A stretch of DNA of 64,000 bases from JBCDGZ01 sp038750655 (GCA_038750655.1 JBCDGZ010000017.1:5203-69202), one strand, 5' to 3'. Positions 1 to 9,858 are shown, counted from the first letter of the stretch. Translations and numbers: made by a program. The notes: generated by a model not told the origin, from the letters alone.

Positions 1-1968
1 TTGTGGCATGGACTCATCAGACTTGGTATGGGTCAATGTAAAGCATTCGGTATTGGTCGTCAGGTCATTATCTGGTTCGCCCCCTGTTTCGATTATATTT
101 CCACCATCTAAACAATTATTACGTACTGGCACCTTTCGGCAAGTTTCAGCAAAACAGCCTTTATTATCGGTGATAGTAACACAATAGGTAGCATCACCTC
201 TTAGGTTTATGATTGATGGGACATCGGTCTTATTATTTGACCAGTTATAAGTATAGGGCTTAGTTCCACCCTGTGCCTCAATGGTCAACTTACCATTAAA
301 CACACCAGCTTTATCCTCAGGTACGATCTCTACACTTTTGATACTTACGCGATTGGGGGTAAAATCACATTCATCGAAACAGAGCTCAAAGGGAGCATCA
401 AAGCAATCCTGATCGTCAACTGGAGTATGTAAATAATCTATTGATGCATACACCATTATGCAATCTCCTGCCTTAAGTCCTAAATTATTGTACACGGTAG
501 AATAAGTAGTAAATAGGTCACTATTTTTGGTTTCTAATGGAACAATCGTTGATATTTCATTAGTCTGGCCATCTTTCTTATCGACCCAATATTCAGCACT
601 CATAAAGTTATGAACTCCGGTAATATCGATTTTTAGATCATTTCCGGAGGTAAGCGAAATATCATAATCAGGACAATCAATAGAAATACAAGGGCCTTCC
701 ACTATGCCACAAGCCTCCATGTCGTATAATCCTTGATAAGCAATACAAAATTCATTTCCAACAACTGGATCAAAGTCATAGATATCAAAAACTCTATCTT
801 TATCTGCTTCCCCTATATATTCAGTAATAGATCCGTTGAGTTCTTTTTTTCTAAAAATGTAGTTATAATAAGGGTGTGTTTCAACAATTGTTCTCAACAA
901 ACCACTCTCATAGCTATTTGTCGGTTCTACAAGAGAAATTTCTAATTCGTGGTGATTCAGCTGTGTGGTCCGAGGGCAATTAACACACTCTCTATATCCT
1001 ACAGTATTGATCTGAAAAGGTCGGTAGTTTTCAACGATATCCCATTTATGACAATACTTCCCAGGATCGCATTGATTGGCTCCCGAGCCTGCACAAGGGT
1101 CAGCCAAGCAAGTTTCCATACATACAAAAAGCTGCTCTAAAGCCTCCTCGCTTACTCCAGCAATTTCACCAACACAATCGGTACATTTATCTAAATCGAA
1201 CCTTCTATTCGAATAACAACCGCTACAGGTGGCGACAATCCTAATCACATCTAAGATAACACTCAGTTGACTGGCAGCAGTACCAGATGTTTCATTGGCC
1301 CAACAAGATGCAATACAATTACTGTAAGAACAGCACTCATTCGATAAAAATAAGTCATTGGGACTTATGTTATAAAGCTCCTCATTAATGCTGATTTTCG
1401 AAGGGAAATCAGCCGTTTGGATTGAGGGAAACGAAGGAGGTAAACCCCGTTCAATATTTTTCCGAAATACCTCTTCAATGGCTTGACTTTGAGCCAGCTG
1501 GTTGATCTGAAGCGTATCAAACCCAAGTGAATCAGTGACAACCGACCAGTACTCCTGCGAAAGATCATCGCCTCGTATAAGTAGGTAATCAAGGTATTTT
1601 TCGGGATACAAATCTTTGATCGCTAGTTGTCGTCTAGCTTCTAAAATATCCTCTGCCCCATCTTCGCTGATAAATACGCCTCCTGCCCTTTCATCCGCCT
1701 GGTAGTGTATTTTCAACTCCATACTTTCAGGATGATCCATAATAATTGGGATGAAGGCCTGTTGCAGAATAATGGCTTCTGGGTCTTGCGTTGTAGCGAA
1801 CAAATCAATCGATAACTTTAATTCTGTCAATAGCCGCTGCTGTAACTCTATTCGAAGTGGGGCGTCCGGTTGGGCTGCCTGATTCCGAATATCTTCCATC
1901 GAAAAAATTTGCCCATAGGAATTGAAGCCTACTAATAGTAGTAGGAACAATAGTGAATGATTTTTCAT
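1..1968 (-). CDS. Secreted SprB-repeat-type surface protein, C-terminus beyond window edge
   Basis: An open frame runs on the minus strand from an ATG at 1968 to base 1 with no stop, so 656 codons are present and the C-terminal end is missing. The first residues form a signal peptide (MKNHSLLFLLLLVGFNSYGQ), so the protein is exported. The middle part is rich in cysteine pairs (CCSYSNCIASC, then CSGCYS and CTDC), which suggests disulfides. Near the window edge a segment with GGTKPYTYNWSNN followed by YCVTITDNKGC fits a SprB/PKD-like adhesin repeat. A T9SS sorting domain would be expected in the missing part, but this is inference. It lies 91 bp downstream of the 1352-residue protein gene with a likely terminator between, so it may have its own promoter. 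No enzyme motif was seen. Confidence 0.85.
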   Translation of the reverse strand, partial: MKNHSLLFLLLLVGFNSYGQIFSMEDIRNQAAQPDAPLRIELQQRLLTELKLSIDLFATTQDPEAIILQQAFIPIIMDHPESMELKIHYQADERAGGVFISEDGAEDILEARRQLAIKDLYPEKYLDYLLIRGDDLSQEYWSVVTDSLGFDTLQINQLAQSQAIEEVFRKNIERGLPPSFPSIQTADFPSKISINEELYNISPNDLFLSNECCSYSNCIASCWANETSGTAASQLSVILDVIRIVATCSGCYSNRRFDLDKCTDCVGEIAGVSEEALEQLFVCMETCLADPCAGSGANQCDPGKYCHKWDIVENYRPFQINTVGYRECVNCPRTTQLNHHELEISLVEPTNSYESGLLRTIVETHPYYNYIFRKKELNGSITEYIGEADKDRVFDIYDFDPVVGNEFCIAYQGLYDMEACGIVEGPCISIDCPDYDISLTSGNDLKIDITGVHNFMSAEYWVDKKDGQTNEISTIVPLETKNSDLFTTYSTVYNNLGLKAGDCIMVYASIDYLHTPVDDQDCFDAPFELCFDECDFTPNRVSIKSVEIVPEDKAGVFNGKLTIEAQGGTKPYTYNWSNNKTDVPSIINLRGDATYCVTITDNKGCFAETCRKVPVRNNCLDGGNIIETGGEPDNDLTTNTECFTLTHTKSDESMPQ

Positions 1969-2002
1969 TTGTTATATTTTAATAAGTAAAAGATTTAAGT
2001 GG

Positions 2003-2035
2003 GAAAAGTACCGTCCCAACTGCTAGTCAGGACGG
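2003..2035 (-). terminator. Probable intrinsic terminator after the PKD protein gene
   Basis: On the minus strand CCGTCC and GGACGG (2030-2035 with 2011-2016) form a 6-bp GC-rich stem with a 13-nt loop, followed by TACTTTT. It sits 25 bases after the stop of the gene ending at 2060. The T tract is imperfect, so this is only moderately sure. Confidence 0.45.
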
Positions 2036-2059
2036 CTTGAATTTCATTAGGCTAGCATT

Positions 2060-5000
2060 CTAAATTTTGATCATTCTCCTGGTCAATCGTTTGTTATTGA
2101 CGACCAATTCACAGAAGTAAATACCGGATGGCAGATCGGAGGTGTCGAAGGTGTGATGGTAGACCCCATCAGCGACTGACTTTTCATCAACCAATAAGGC
2201 GACTTCTTGCCCGGTAAGGCTAAAGACGCTCAGTCGAACCTGGGCATTCTTCTGTGTGGTAATGTTATAGGTGATCTGTACGGTTGTAGCAAAAGGATTG
2301 GGAGCGATGAGCAGATCAAGACCTTGGTTGGGAGCGATGGATAAATCCCTGGCAAGTCCTTCTTCTTCCTCCCGCTCGAAGGAAGGGTCGATCTCTGGTT
2401 CTTCTGCCTCTGCCATTAAACCCTCTTCTAGCTCTAAACAAGGATCAATGTAAGCCCAGAAATCTGCTCCAGACTTCGCGTGAAAGCCTGGCGTCAAAAG
2501 TACACATCTTCCTCCGGCAAAATTAATCCCATACATTTCACGGGAGACCGTAGCAGAATTCCCAACGCAAGCGGATACATAGTTATGAGGACGGGGGGAG
2601 GCAACCGTCATTGCTCCGTACCACCAGGGATGCGCCACATTACCCGCTACACAAAGTGCGTAAGGCACTTGTTGCTGTTGTCTTCCAACGACCTGAAATA
2701 GCTTAGTAGCAAGGTCATTATGAGAGGTAAAGAAGTGCCAGATATTATTGTAATCCTTAAACTGGGTGGAAGTCGTATTTGAGTAATGCAAGGTCAATTG
2801 AAAATCGCCAGAGACCCCATTGATAGCAGAGCGAGGAATACAAACTTGGGTTTTGTAAATCCCCGTTGCTTCATCAACCAATTGCATACGCAGTAGTTGA
2901 TCGAAATAAGTACTCGCAGAAGGAGGTTTAGTCAAAAACAAATCAGCGTAGAGGAATGTGGGCAACGGTGCGCCCCCTAGATAATGCAAATCGATCGTTA
3001 GATTCGCACAGATCACAAAATCATCGCACTGCTCTGACGAGGGGCGAGTGATTTGAATATCTCCGGTCGGAACCTCCCGCTCGAAGAGTAAATACTTATT
3101 GGTAGGATACTCATTTTCGCAGGTACTGGCATCCGTAACTTTAAGGGTATGCATGGGATGTAGTTGAGCATCAAACTCCGCGCGATAGGGATAGCGATCG
3201 CCCTTATAGCCCGTGGTGGTGATCCCATCCGCTGGGTCCCAGGTATAAGTGAATGGAGACTGTGCGCCAGAGCGAGCGTCAAAAATAGGATCGCCGGCCG
3301 GGACATTCGAGGCGTAGATGGTATTTTGACTGTTTGGATAATTCCAGGCATCCACCTCCGTACCGTCCGGGACTACAGCGGTCAGCCGCGACTCGTAGCC
3401 ACGGTGCAGCCAGGTCGGAAGCACCTCAACCACGACTTCATCTTCGTTGGCACATTTCCATCTTTCATCCTCTACCCTAAGGGTATAGGTATAAGTTCCT
3501 GGATAGCGATTCAGGCTCTCCGACAAGGTCAAGACGGGATCATTACTTCCTTGGAATCTCGGATTATCGGAAGTCCAGGTGATGATCGGCGTTCCAAGGG
3601 TACCGTTGCCATTTTCAGGACTGCCAAGAACCAACTCTTGCCCATAGCAAGCGGATTGGTCCTGCCCAGCCACTGCTACCGGATCAATACTTCCCCTAGT
3701 GACAATGACCAAATCTGTAACGGTACAATGACCAATCAAGTCTGTAATGAGCAACTTGTAGGTTACCGAGAGGCTTCGATCCGGCCGAACTCGAATTTGA
3801 GGATCCGTGGCATTGGGTACCGGATAGTTGGCACCGGTGTGGTCGGTAGCCGTCCAGAGAAATTCATACTGCCCCGACCCTCCGATAGTATTTAGGTCTT
3901 CGGGGCCTAAATCAATGAAGGACTCTGGGCTACAGCCCAACAGATTGGGGTCCCCCAATTCCAGTTCCAGCTCCACTCCTTTGACAACCACGGTTCCGGT
4001 CTCCATGCAGGTCCCATCAAAGACAAAGAGGGCATAGTTTTCGGTGACGCCTGCGGCCGGGGCAGTGACTACAGGATTGGGATCATCGGAGGTGAAGCCG
4101 TTGGGGCCAGTCCAGGAGTATTCGTAGTTGCCAGTTCCGCCGGTAACCAAGGCTCCCAAGCCCAAATAGACGGGCTGCCCGGCACAGCGAGTGATGCTTT
4201 GCTCAAGGTTGACCCGTAGCGGAATCGGCATACTTACCAGCTCTCGATGCATCGCCTGATTCCCTTCCCCATCTGTGACAATGACTTCACCGTAAAAAAG
4301 GGCATCACCGTTGATAAATTGATCAAAATAACTATGGCCAGTAGAAACGTCTACACAGCGGAAAGGATCATCCCCCAACAAACCTACGACCTCAGTAGTA
4401 GGATCATTAACATCGAAGGCTTTCCACTCGTAGGAGACATAAGGTTGATGCTGACCATCGCAAGGCCCGGCGGTAATCGGCGTCTGCTCCGGATAACCAC
4501 AAGCCGCATCAATAGATAGATAGGTGTTGCAGGAATTTACGGTATTGACTTGAATGGTAGAAAATTCCATTTCAGCAGCAACAATAGTTCCTGCACAAGC
4601 ATGCTCGTGAACAGCAATATCACCCGTACAAATTTGGCCGCCGGGGATGTAACTGCATATTTGAACTCGAAAATCAATACAGGTATTTAGAGGGGTAGAA
4701 GGGTCGGGGAAAAAATTGATTCCCTGATCTCCTGAAACTCTATAAATATGGTAAGCATTACCAAGTGGAATCCAATTTACTGTTCCAGATATGCGGTATT
4801 CCCATTGCAAAAAATACTCTGCCACATTCCCAAAAGGGCTGTCCCCCTCAACGATCCGCAAGCCTTGCCCGCCCACACAATTAGGCAAGCTGAAAGCCCC
4901 TCTAGCCCAAGTCCCCTCCGGCGTTCTGTGCTCAATATGGAAGGCCGTTGGTGGTGGTAATGAAGGAGGATTGCCAATAGTAAAATCCTCACAGTCCGTG

Positions 5001-6118
5001 TATCGTCCCACATCATCCACGACAGTTACACAGACCTGAAAGAAGCCAGCCGCAAACGTAATATCATCAAAGTCATAATCCAAAAGTTGGCACTCCAAAT
5101 CCGTTTCTAAGGGGACTTTAGAGCTTGTATTTGTATACTCATAAAAATCATACTCGTAGCACTCCTGCCCGACGATATTAAATCGATCCAAGAAGGTGGC
5201 AAAGTACATATAGCCGTCTGGAGCAAAGGTCCCAAAGACCTGAACATTGGGGCTAGGAACAGCTCCGCTAATATCGACGTAATGCACACAAGTCGTTTGT
5301 TGACCGTTGGCATCGCTGACTGTCAGCCGAAAAGTTACCTCATCGGTGTTGCTCAAACCGGCGTCCAAAGTAAAGACATTGGAAGAACCAGTGGCGCTGC
5401 CGGGCGTCGCATAAAGGGTATTGACGGACCAATCAAAGCTATAAGGCGGCGTTCCCCCGGAAGCAAAGGCCTCCAATTGTACATCCGCTCCTACAGTCGC
5501 CTGCGTTGTCCCAATGATATTGCAACTTAGTTCTCCTGTACTGCCAATATCCCCGCAGCTGATGACCTGAACATCTTCGGAATGGGTACTTACATTGCCA
5601 TTGACATCGGTGATGGTCAGCGTAACGGGAAAGGTCCCGGCTTCGGTGTACCAATGGATGGGGTTTTGGCTGGTCGAAGTCGCGCCGTCGCCAAAGGTCC
5701 AGAACCAGCTATCGATTCCGGGGCCGGGGTTACTCTGATCGCTGAAGTTGACTTGGCAGGGGTCGGCGTCGAAGGCGTAGCGGAATTGAGCAAGGAAGTC
5801 TTCTTCCTCTTGGCGCAGGTCGCGGAGTTCGAAGCAGCCACCGGCCAGGCAGCCGTCGCTTCCAGTAATGACGACACAGTACTCTCCGGCTACCGTCAAA
5901 TTCATTATATCCCGTTCTGTTGAATAGAAAGGATGCGGGCCGGTCCAAATGTAAGACGGGGCAGGTTGTCCCAGCAGCTTAATGGAGCCAGCGTTTCCGT
6001 CTGTGATATGCGTAATGTTTACATTGACTTGGGCCAGGCTGCTCGTCAATAGCATCAGAAATGTGAAGGATAGCAATACACTTCGCCACTTCCATTTCTT
6101 GAGTTTTCTTATTTCCAT
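2060..6118 (-). CDS. Very large secreted PKD-domain protein with T9SS type A sorting domain
   Basis: This 1352-residue protein has a signal peptide (residues 1-30, ending SSLAQ) and a PKD domain at about 110-190, with the hallmark WTFGDGATSTSQNPIHWY. Several SprB/PKD-like repeats follow, for example GGTPPYSFDWS and GGTGNYEYSWTGPNG. Near residue 1210 lies a VLLTPGFHAKSGADFWAYI segment, a motif commonly found just before Bacteroidota sorting domains. An acidic linker leads to the T9SS type A domain (last ~80 residues: IAPNPFATTVQITYN, GIYFCELV, ending RRMIKI). It should be carried across the outer membrane and attached to the cell surface or released. It is the last gene of the run 9672 to 2060, 18 bp behind the TPR protein gene. 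The role is probably adhesive or structural; no catalytic motif was found. Confidence 0.9.
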   Translation of the reverse strand: MEIRKLKKWKWRSVLLSFTFLMLLTSSLAQVNVNITHITDGNAGSIKLLGQPAPSYIWTGPHPFYSTERDIMNLTVAGEYCVVITGSDGCLAGGCFELRDLRQEEEDFLAQFRYAFDADPCQVNFSDQSNPGPGIDSWFWTFGDGATSTSQNPIHWYTEAGTFPVTLTITDVNGNVSTHSEDVQVISCGDIGSTGELSCNIIGTTQATVGADVQLEAFASGGTPPYSFDWSVNTLYATPGSATGSSNVFTLDAGLSNTDEVTFRLTVSDANGQQTTCVHYVDISGAVPSPNVQVFGTFAPDGYMYFATFLDRFNIVGQECYEYDFYEYTNTSSKVPLETDLECQLLDYDFDDITFAAGFFQVCVTVVDDVGRYTDCEDFTIGNPPSLPPPTAFHIEHRTPEGTWARGAFSLPNCVGGQGLRIVEGDSPFGNVAEYFLQWEYRISGTVNWIPLGNAYHIYRVSGDQGINFFPDPSTPLNTCIDFRVQICSYIPGGQICTGDIAVHEHACAGTIVAAEMEFSTIQVNTVNSCNTYLSIDAACGYPEQTPITAGPCDGQHQPYVSYEWKAFDVNDPTTEVVGLLGDDPFRCVDVSTGHSYFDQFINGDALFYGEVIVTDGEGNQAMHRELVSMPIPLRVNLEQSITRCAGQPVYLGLGALVTGGTGNYEYSWTGPNGFTSDDPNPVVTAPAAGVTENYALFVFDGTCMETGTVVVKGVELELELGDPNLLGCSPESFIDLGPEDLNTIGGSGQYEFLWTATDHTGANYPVPNATDPQIRVRPDRSLSVTYKLLITDLIGHCTVTDLVIVTRGSIDPVAVAGQDQSACYGQELVLGSPENGNGTLGTPIITWTSDNPRFQGSNDPVLTLSESLNRYPGTYTYTLRVEDERWKCANEDEVVVEVLPTWLHRGYESRLTAVVPDGTEVDAWNYPNSQNTIYASNVPAGDPIFDARSGAQSPFTYTWDPADGITTTGYKGDRYPYRAEFDAQLHPMHTLKVTDASTCENEYPTNKYLLFEREVPTGDIQITRPSSEQCDDFVICANLTIDLHYLGGAPLPTFLYADLFLTKPPSASTYFDQLLRMQLVDEATGIYKTQVCIPRSAINGVSGDFQLTLHYSNTTSTQFKDYNNIWHFFTSHNDLATKLFQVVGRQQQQVPYALCVAGNVAHPWWYGAMTVASPRPHNYVSACVGNSATVSREMYGINFAGGRCVLLTPGFHAKSGADFWAYIDPCLELEEGLMAEAEEPEIDPSFEREEEEGLARDLSIAPNQGLDLLIAPNPFATTVQITYNITTQKNAQVRLSVFSLTGQEVALLVDEKSVADGVYHHTFDTSDLPSGIYFCELVVNNKRLTRRMIKI

Positions 6119-6136
6119 CTTTATATTTTTTATGAT

Positions 6137-6967
6137 TTAGTTGTCCTGCAAAGATTTCCAATTGGTCCGAAGTTGCTTAGCGTATCGACCATCTATTCTT
6201 TCAAGGACTTTCAAGGCTTTATCTATCTTATTGTTCTCTTTGTAGATATAAGCCAATTTTAGGTTAGCTTCGTCACGTTCTCTGGCGGGTGTGCGCTCGT
6301 CTACTCCAATCGACTCAAAAATGGGAATACTATTGACTTCTTGCCCCATCTTTGTGTAAGCACTTGCCAGCAGCAGTTTAACTTGATTCGAAAAAATACT
6401 GTTAGGATATTGGGTCAGAAACTCGTTGGCCATTTCGGCAATGGCCCAATCTTCCCCTCCCTGTTCAACTTTTGCAGCCGCCTCAAGCGCAGCATACTTT
6501 TCAGCAGGTAGCGGATTAAGTTGGAGGGAAATCTCATTGGAAGCAATAACGACCTCATCATTTAGATGATAAAGGGCTTTTAGCTTAAATTGGCCTCCTT
6601 TAAGTAGGTAGCTGTAAAGGTCAAAAAGATCATAACTAGTGCTGAATTCCTGTCGGCCATTTATGATGACGTCTTCCATCCCAGCACTCATCCAGGTAAC
6701 ATTCTGCTCTATAAGCTCTCCATCGCGGAAAAGCGCCAATTGAATACTTTTATCCATTACAGAAGGCGCATGAACATTAATTTCCTGATCACTCAAATTC
6801 CTAACATTGAAATTTATTTGGATGGGATCGTAATAGTCATAACTGCCCGCTGTAGAAGATATGGTAAAGGCGATTTTCTCTGAAACCGGATTTTGAGCCG
6901 CCAACGAGTTTGCTACTAAAGAAAATAGAATAGCGAATAAACTATATTTAAAGAAAATTACTTTCAT
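6137..6967 (-). CDS. Exported protein with C-terminal TPR-like repeats
   Basis: This 276-residue protein starts with a signal peptide (MKVIFFKYSLFAILFSLVANSLAAQ). Residues 30-150 look like an immunoglobulin-type beta domain (alternating strands around YDYYDPIQINFNVRNLSDQE). Residues 155-270 are helical, with TPR-like pairs such as NQVKLLLASAYTKMGQ and EANLKLAYIYKENNKIDKAL. It has no T9SS sorting domain, so it probably stays in the periplasm. It is 11 bp downstream of the metalloprotease gene and 18 bp upstream of the PKD protein gene, in one transcription unit. A scaffold or chaperone role for the secreted neighbours is possible but only inferred from position. Confidence 0.8.
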   Translation of the reverse strand: MKVIFFKYSLFAILFSLVANSLAAQNPVSEKIAFTISSTAGSYDYYDPIQINFNVRNLSDQEINVHAPSVMDKSIQLALFRDGELIEQNVTWMSAGMEDVIINGRQEFSTSYDLFDLYSYLLKGGQFKLKALYHLNDEVVIASNEISLQLNPLPAEKYAALEAAAKVEQGGEDWAIAEMANEFLTQYPNSIFSNQVKLLLASAYTKMGQEVNSIPIFESIGVDERTPARERDEANLKLAYIYKENNKIDKALKVLERIDGRYAKQLRTNWKSLQDN

Positions 6968-6978
6968 GATTTATTTTT

Positions 6979-8421
6979 TTATTTGAGTCTAAATTCTCCC
7001 CTTAGGATAGAGGAAAAATTTGTCCAATAGCCATTATTCATATATGCACCAGCATTAATAAACTCATGCATAATATTTTCCCTATCATTGTGTTGAAGAT
7101 TGATCAAATGCCCTACCTCGTGTGAGAATACAATATTGATGAATTCATCGGAGTCAAAGAAATACAATACGCTTGTCCCCTTTTTATGATAAAAAGAAGG
7201 CATAGGCCGAGTAACATACTCCAATGTCTTGGGGTCATAACTACCAAAATAAATGTCTTCATTACCATTTACGGGGTCGATAATCTTCGTTTTTCCACCA
7301 GAGAATCGATAGGGCCTTTTCGTTTCAAGTTCAATTTCATAATCTGTGGTCCCTATATCAAATTTTAGTTCAGCATTACCTCGGATGGCTTCTATATCCA
7401 CCCTACAATACCGTTGATTATTAGGAATAAAATCTTGCCCCGGCCATCTCACAGCAGCCCGCCCCCATGAACCACCGAGCTGATCAACTTCTACAACTAT
7501 AGCCTGCTGATCAGCATAATGTCCAGTCTCTGAATACCTGTTGACTACCCTAGTATATGGATCGTACTCAGCAGCTGTAATCATGTGTACCGGAGCTGTT
7601 AAATTATCTCCAATAAAGCCAGCACCAGGGATAGGAACATCTTTATTCCTGATAAATAAGTCTTTTTCATTGACCTCCAAACTTGTCCAAAGACCACCTA
7701 CCAGAAAGCCCCTGTATTCTTCATATCTAGAGAAGTTGTCGCCATTTATGTATAGGCCATCGGATCCTCTAGCACCAATCGGTAATCTATCAATATCTTC
7801 ACCAGGTAAGCTACTTCCACCAGGCCCCGTATCTTGATGTGCGATGTCTGCAATGAAATTTCCATTTTCATCTCTGGGTATGCTCGTGAACGTATTTGTT
7901 GTTCCTCCTTCTTCAAAACCAATTAACACCTGGTCATCATTACCCGTAATAAAATGCACCATAATTTTTCCGTAGGCACCAAAGTCATTAGCTTTGACTA
8001 TGACGGAAGCACGGTTAAGATTGTCAGTGTCTGTCTCTGCAATATTATCGTGAGGCCCATAGACGTTAAAGCCGGTCTGCCCCTTCACAAAGCGTAAATC
8101 CTTCCAAGTATCAGAGTGCTCTCCACTAGCTGGAAGCGTCGCAGGTGCATTCAGACAATAGCCTGGTTCGTCAGATACATTAAACAGGGTAAATCTAAAT
8201 TTTCCAATGTAGATAGGTTCTTCTACTTTTGCGGTGATGATCACCTCGCCATCTTTGGTAGGTCGAAATCCGAGGGAACATTTCTCGATTGTTACAGTTG
8301 GACTAGGACATCCAAAGGTAAGAAGTGGATTATTTTGTCCCTCTACAATGCTGGTAAACAAGAAAAAGGTAAAAAGTAATACCTCCAGCTTTATAGATGT
8401 ATTCAATATTTTTTTCATCAT
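6979..8421 (-). CDS. Secreted metzincin-like zinc metalloprotease
   Basis: This 480-residue protein has a signal peptide (residues 1-28, ending SIVEGQ). A zinc-binding motif HEVGHLINLQH lies at residues 434-444: H434, H438 and H444 are the expected zinc ligands and E435 the catalytic base. M451 in ENIMHE is a candidate Met-turn. The usual glycine of HExxHxxGxxH is replaced by asparagine (N441). The first half has no family signature I recognise. There is no obvious C-terminal T9SS domain (it ends SSILRGEFRLK), so the active enzyme may be periplasmic or exported another way. It could process neighbouring surface proteins of the same operon. The start could also be the second ATG at 8418. Confidence 0.8.
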   Translation of the reverse strand: MMKKILNTSIKLEVLLFTFFLFTSIVEGQNNPLLTFGCPSPTVTIEKCSLGFRPTKDGEVIITAKVEEPIYIGKFRFTLFNVSDEPGYCLNAPATLPASGEHSDTWKDLRFVKGQTGFNVYGPHDNIAETDTDNLNRASVIVKANDFGAYGKIMVHFITGNDDQVLIGFEEGGTTNTFTSIPRDENGNFIADIAHQDTGPGGSSLPGEDIDRLPIGARGSDGLYINGDNFSRYEEYRGFLVGGLWTSLEVNEKDLFIRNKDVPIPGAGFIGDNLTAPVHMITAAEYDPYTRVVNRYSETGHYADQQAIVVEVDQLGGSWGRAAVRWPGQDFIPNNQRYCRVDIEAIRGNAELKFDIGTTDYEIELETKRPYRFSGGKTKIIDPVNGNEDIYFGSYDPKTLEYVTRPMPSFYHKKGTSVLYFFDSDEFINIVFSHEVGHLINLQHNDRENIMHEFINAGAYMNNGYWTNFSSILRGEFRLK

Positions 8422-8460
8422 TTATTTTTTTCAATTGTTGCCAATTGTTTGACTTAATGG

Positions 8461-9672
8461 CTACTTACTCTCCAACTTCGCTTTCAATTCCTTCACCTGC
8501 TTCTTCAAAGCCTTTACTTCCTTATTCATCGCAATCATGTGCAGGAACAACTCCTCGATTTTTTCTTGCTGGTTCAAAGTCGCTGCTTTCAACTCAAACC
8601 CGCCTTCGGCTTCAATCTCCGCCCCGGAAGGCGTGTTGTGCAAATGCCCCTTCTCTTCGATGTGCTGCTCGACCTCTTCCAGCGATTGGAGGGCGTAGTC
8701 ATCGTTAAAGACGTAGTCACACCAACCATTATCGTTACACAACTCTACCTTGACTTCCTCGGTCAAAATCCCCCCCGTTACGGCCAGCATGTAAGCCCCT
8801 TGCGGTATATGATCCGTTCCGATACTCACCGTACCTTCCCGGTGAATGTGTCCATTGGTATTATTGGGGCCGTGCCAGCGCTCATCGGAAAAAAGGCTGC
8901 CGAAATCGACGCTGTTGCCACCGGTGATAGTCAGGACACTTCCGCTTAGGCTCAAGGTTTGAGGAGTATTTTCAAAAATGCTGAGGTCGACGCTGTTGCC
9001 ATCTTCAATTTCTAGGATATTGCCGTTCAGCGTCAAAGTTTGATTGTCTTCGAAGATGCTCAAATCTACAGCATTACCATCTTCAATCATCAGGTTAAAA
9101 CCGTCCAGTTCGAGGTGTTGATTATCACCGTCCCAGACATTTTCTGCCAGCTCTCGGCCGTGCAGTCGTCCAAAGTCATTAGCAACAACAACTCTCTTTT
9201 CTCGGGTGCTCTCTGGCAATTCGCGGACAGTGACCTTACCATCTACATCGAGCTTTGTGCTTGGGAGTCGACCGATTCCAACCCTACCCTCATCGTACGT
9301 CATGTACATAATATTGCTGGCCCCGCGGATGGTCAACATGCTTCCACCAACAATGTCCCAAGCACGAGCGGTGTAGGTAGGTGGCCAAGTCTCATCTGCG
9401 GGGACCATGGATTCTAAGCGGATGGTAGAATTTCCCGAACTCGTCAAGATCGTCGATCCAACTTTTTTACCGCCCCCTTCTCTGAGACCTCTAAAGATGT
9501 GTAGGTCTACTCCAGGATGAGCCGTACCAATACCGACGTTGCCGTAGCGGTAGGTGGGATCACCAACGTTGTACTTGGCCGGATACCAGCTGTCAATACC
9601 AGTTTGTGCTTGAGAAAAATGAATGCTGCCCAACAGCAATAGAAGTGCAAAAAGGAGATTTCCTTTTTTCAT
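8461..9672 (-). CDS. Tail-fibre-like secreted protein with C-terminal coiled coil
   Basis: This 403-residue protein has a signal peptide (ending SQAQ). Next comes a beta-rich region with GNVGIGTAHPGVDLHIF and GRVGIGRLPSTKLDVDGKV, the phrases seen in Bacteroidota tail-fibre-like proteins. Residues ~180-260 hold three similar ~25-residue repeats built on LxLxGxxLxIxDGNxVDLSIF, typical of a trimeric beta-helix shaft. The end (about 360-403) is a charged coiled coil (NKEVKALKKQVKELKAKLESK). There is neither a T9SS sorting domain nor an S74 autoprotease motif. It is the first gene of the operon reading 9672 to 2060 and has one of the four shared ECF-type promoters 79 bp upstream. A trimeric surface fibre is the likely form; the function is unknown. 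Confidence 0.8.
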   Translation of the reverse strand: MKKGNLLFALLLLLGSIHFSQAQTGIDSWYPAKYNVGDPTYRYGNVGIGTAHPGVDLHIFRGLREGGGKKVGSTILTSSGNSTIRLESMVPADETWPPTYTARAWDIVGGSMLTIRGASNIMYMTYDEGRVGIGRLPSTKLDVDGKVTVRELPESTREKRVVVANDFGRLHGRELAENVWDGDNQHLELDGFNLMIEDGNAVDLSIFEDNQTLTLNGNILEIEDGNSVDLSIFENTPQTLSLSGSVLTITGGNSVDFGSLFSDERWHGPNNTNGHIHREGTVSIGTDHIPQGAYMLAVTGGILTEEVKVELCNDNGWCDYVFNDDYALQSLEEVEQHIEEKGHLHNTPSGAEIEAEGGFELKAATLNQQEKIEELFLHMIAMNKEVKALKKQVKELKAKLESK

Positions 9673-9750
9673 AGCTTATAAATTTTGAAGTGAATAATTG
9701 AGTTTCAATTTGATCAGACGGAGTGTACTGATCTTGTAATTCACCTCAAA

Positions 9751-9776
9751 CATTCCGGCCCGAGCAAAAAGGTAAT
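9751..9776 (-). promoter_or_regulatory. Shared ECF-type promoter, copy A (fibre/protease operon)
   Basis: On the coding strand this reads ATTACCTTTTT, ten unconserved bases, then GAATG. The same two blocks at the same spacing occur upstream of 10921, 12367 and 13846. A T8/A7 tract lies just upstream. The ATTACC block is the probable -35 and GAATG the probable -10; the start codon of the fibre gene is 79 bp downstream. Confidence 0.7.
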
Positions 9777-9823
9777 GGGAAAGATCAATGTTTTTTTAAA
9801 AAAAATTTCCCTCCCCCAAAAAC

Positions 9824-9858
9824 CATAAAAAAGCCCTTCCGAAGCTATCGGAAGAGCC
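9824..9858 (-). terminator. Intrinsic terminator of the gene ending at 9980
   Basis: On the minus strand the stem CTTCCGA/TCGGAAG with loop TAGCT (9836-9854) is flanked by further pairing and followed by a TTTTTT run. It lies about 120 bp after the stop codon of the T9SS protein gene. Confidence 0.75.

Noticed and set aside
3164..3895. 243-codon open frame on the plus strand
   Set aside because: It is antisense to the PKD/T9SS protein gene, which has a signal peptide and domains; the plus-strand product shows no recognisable features.
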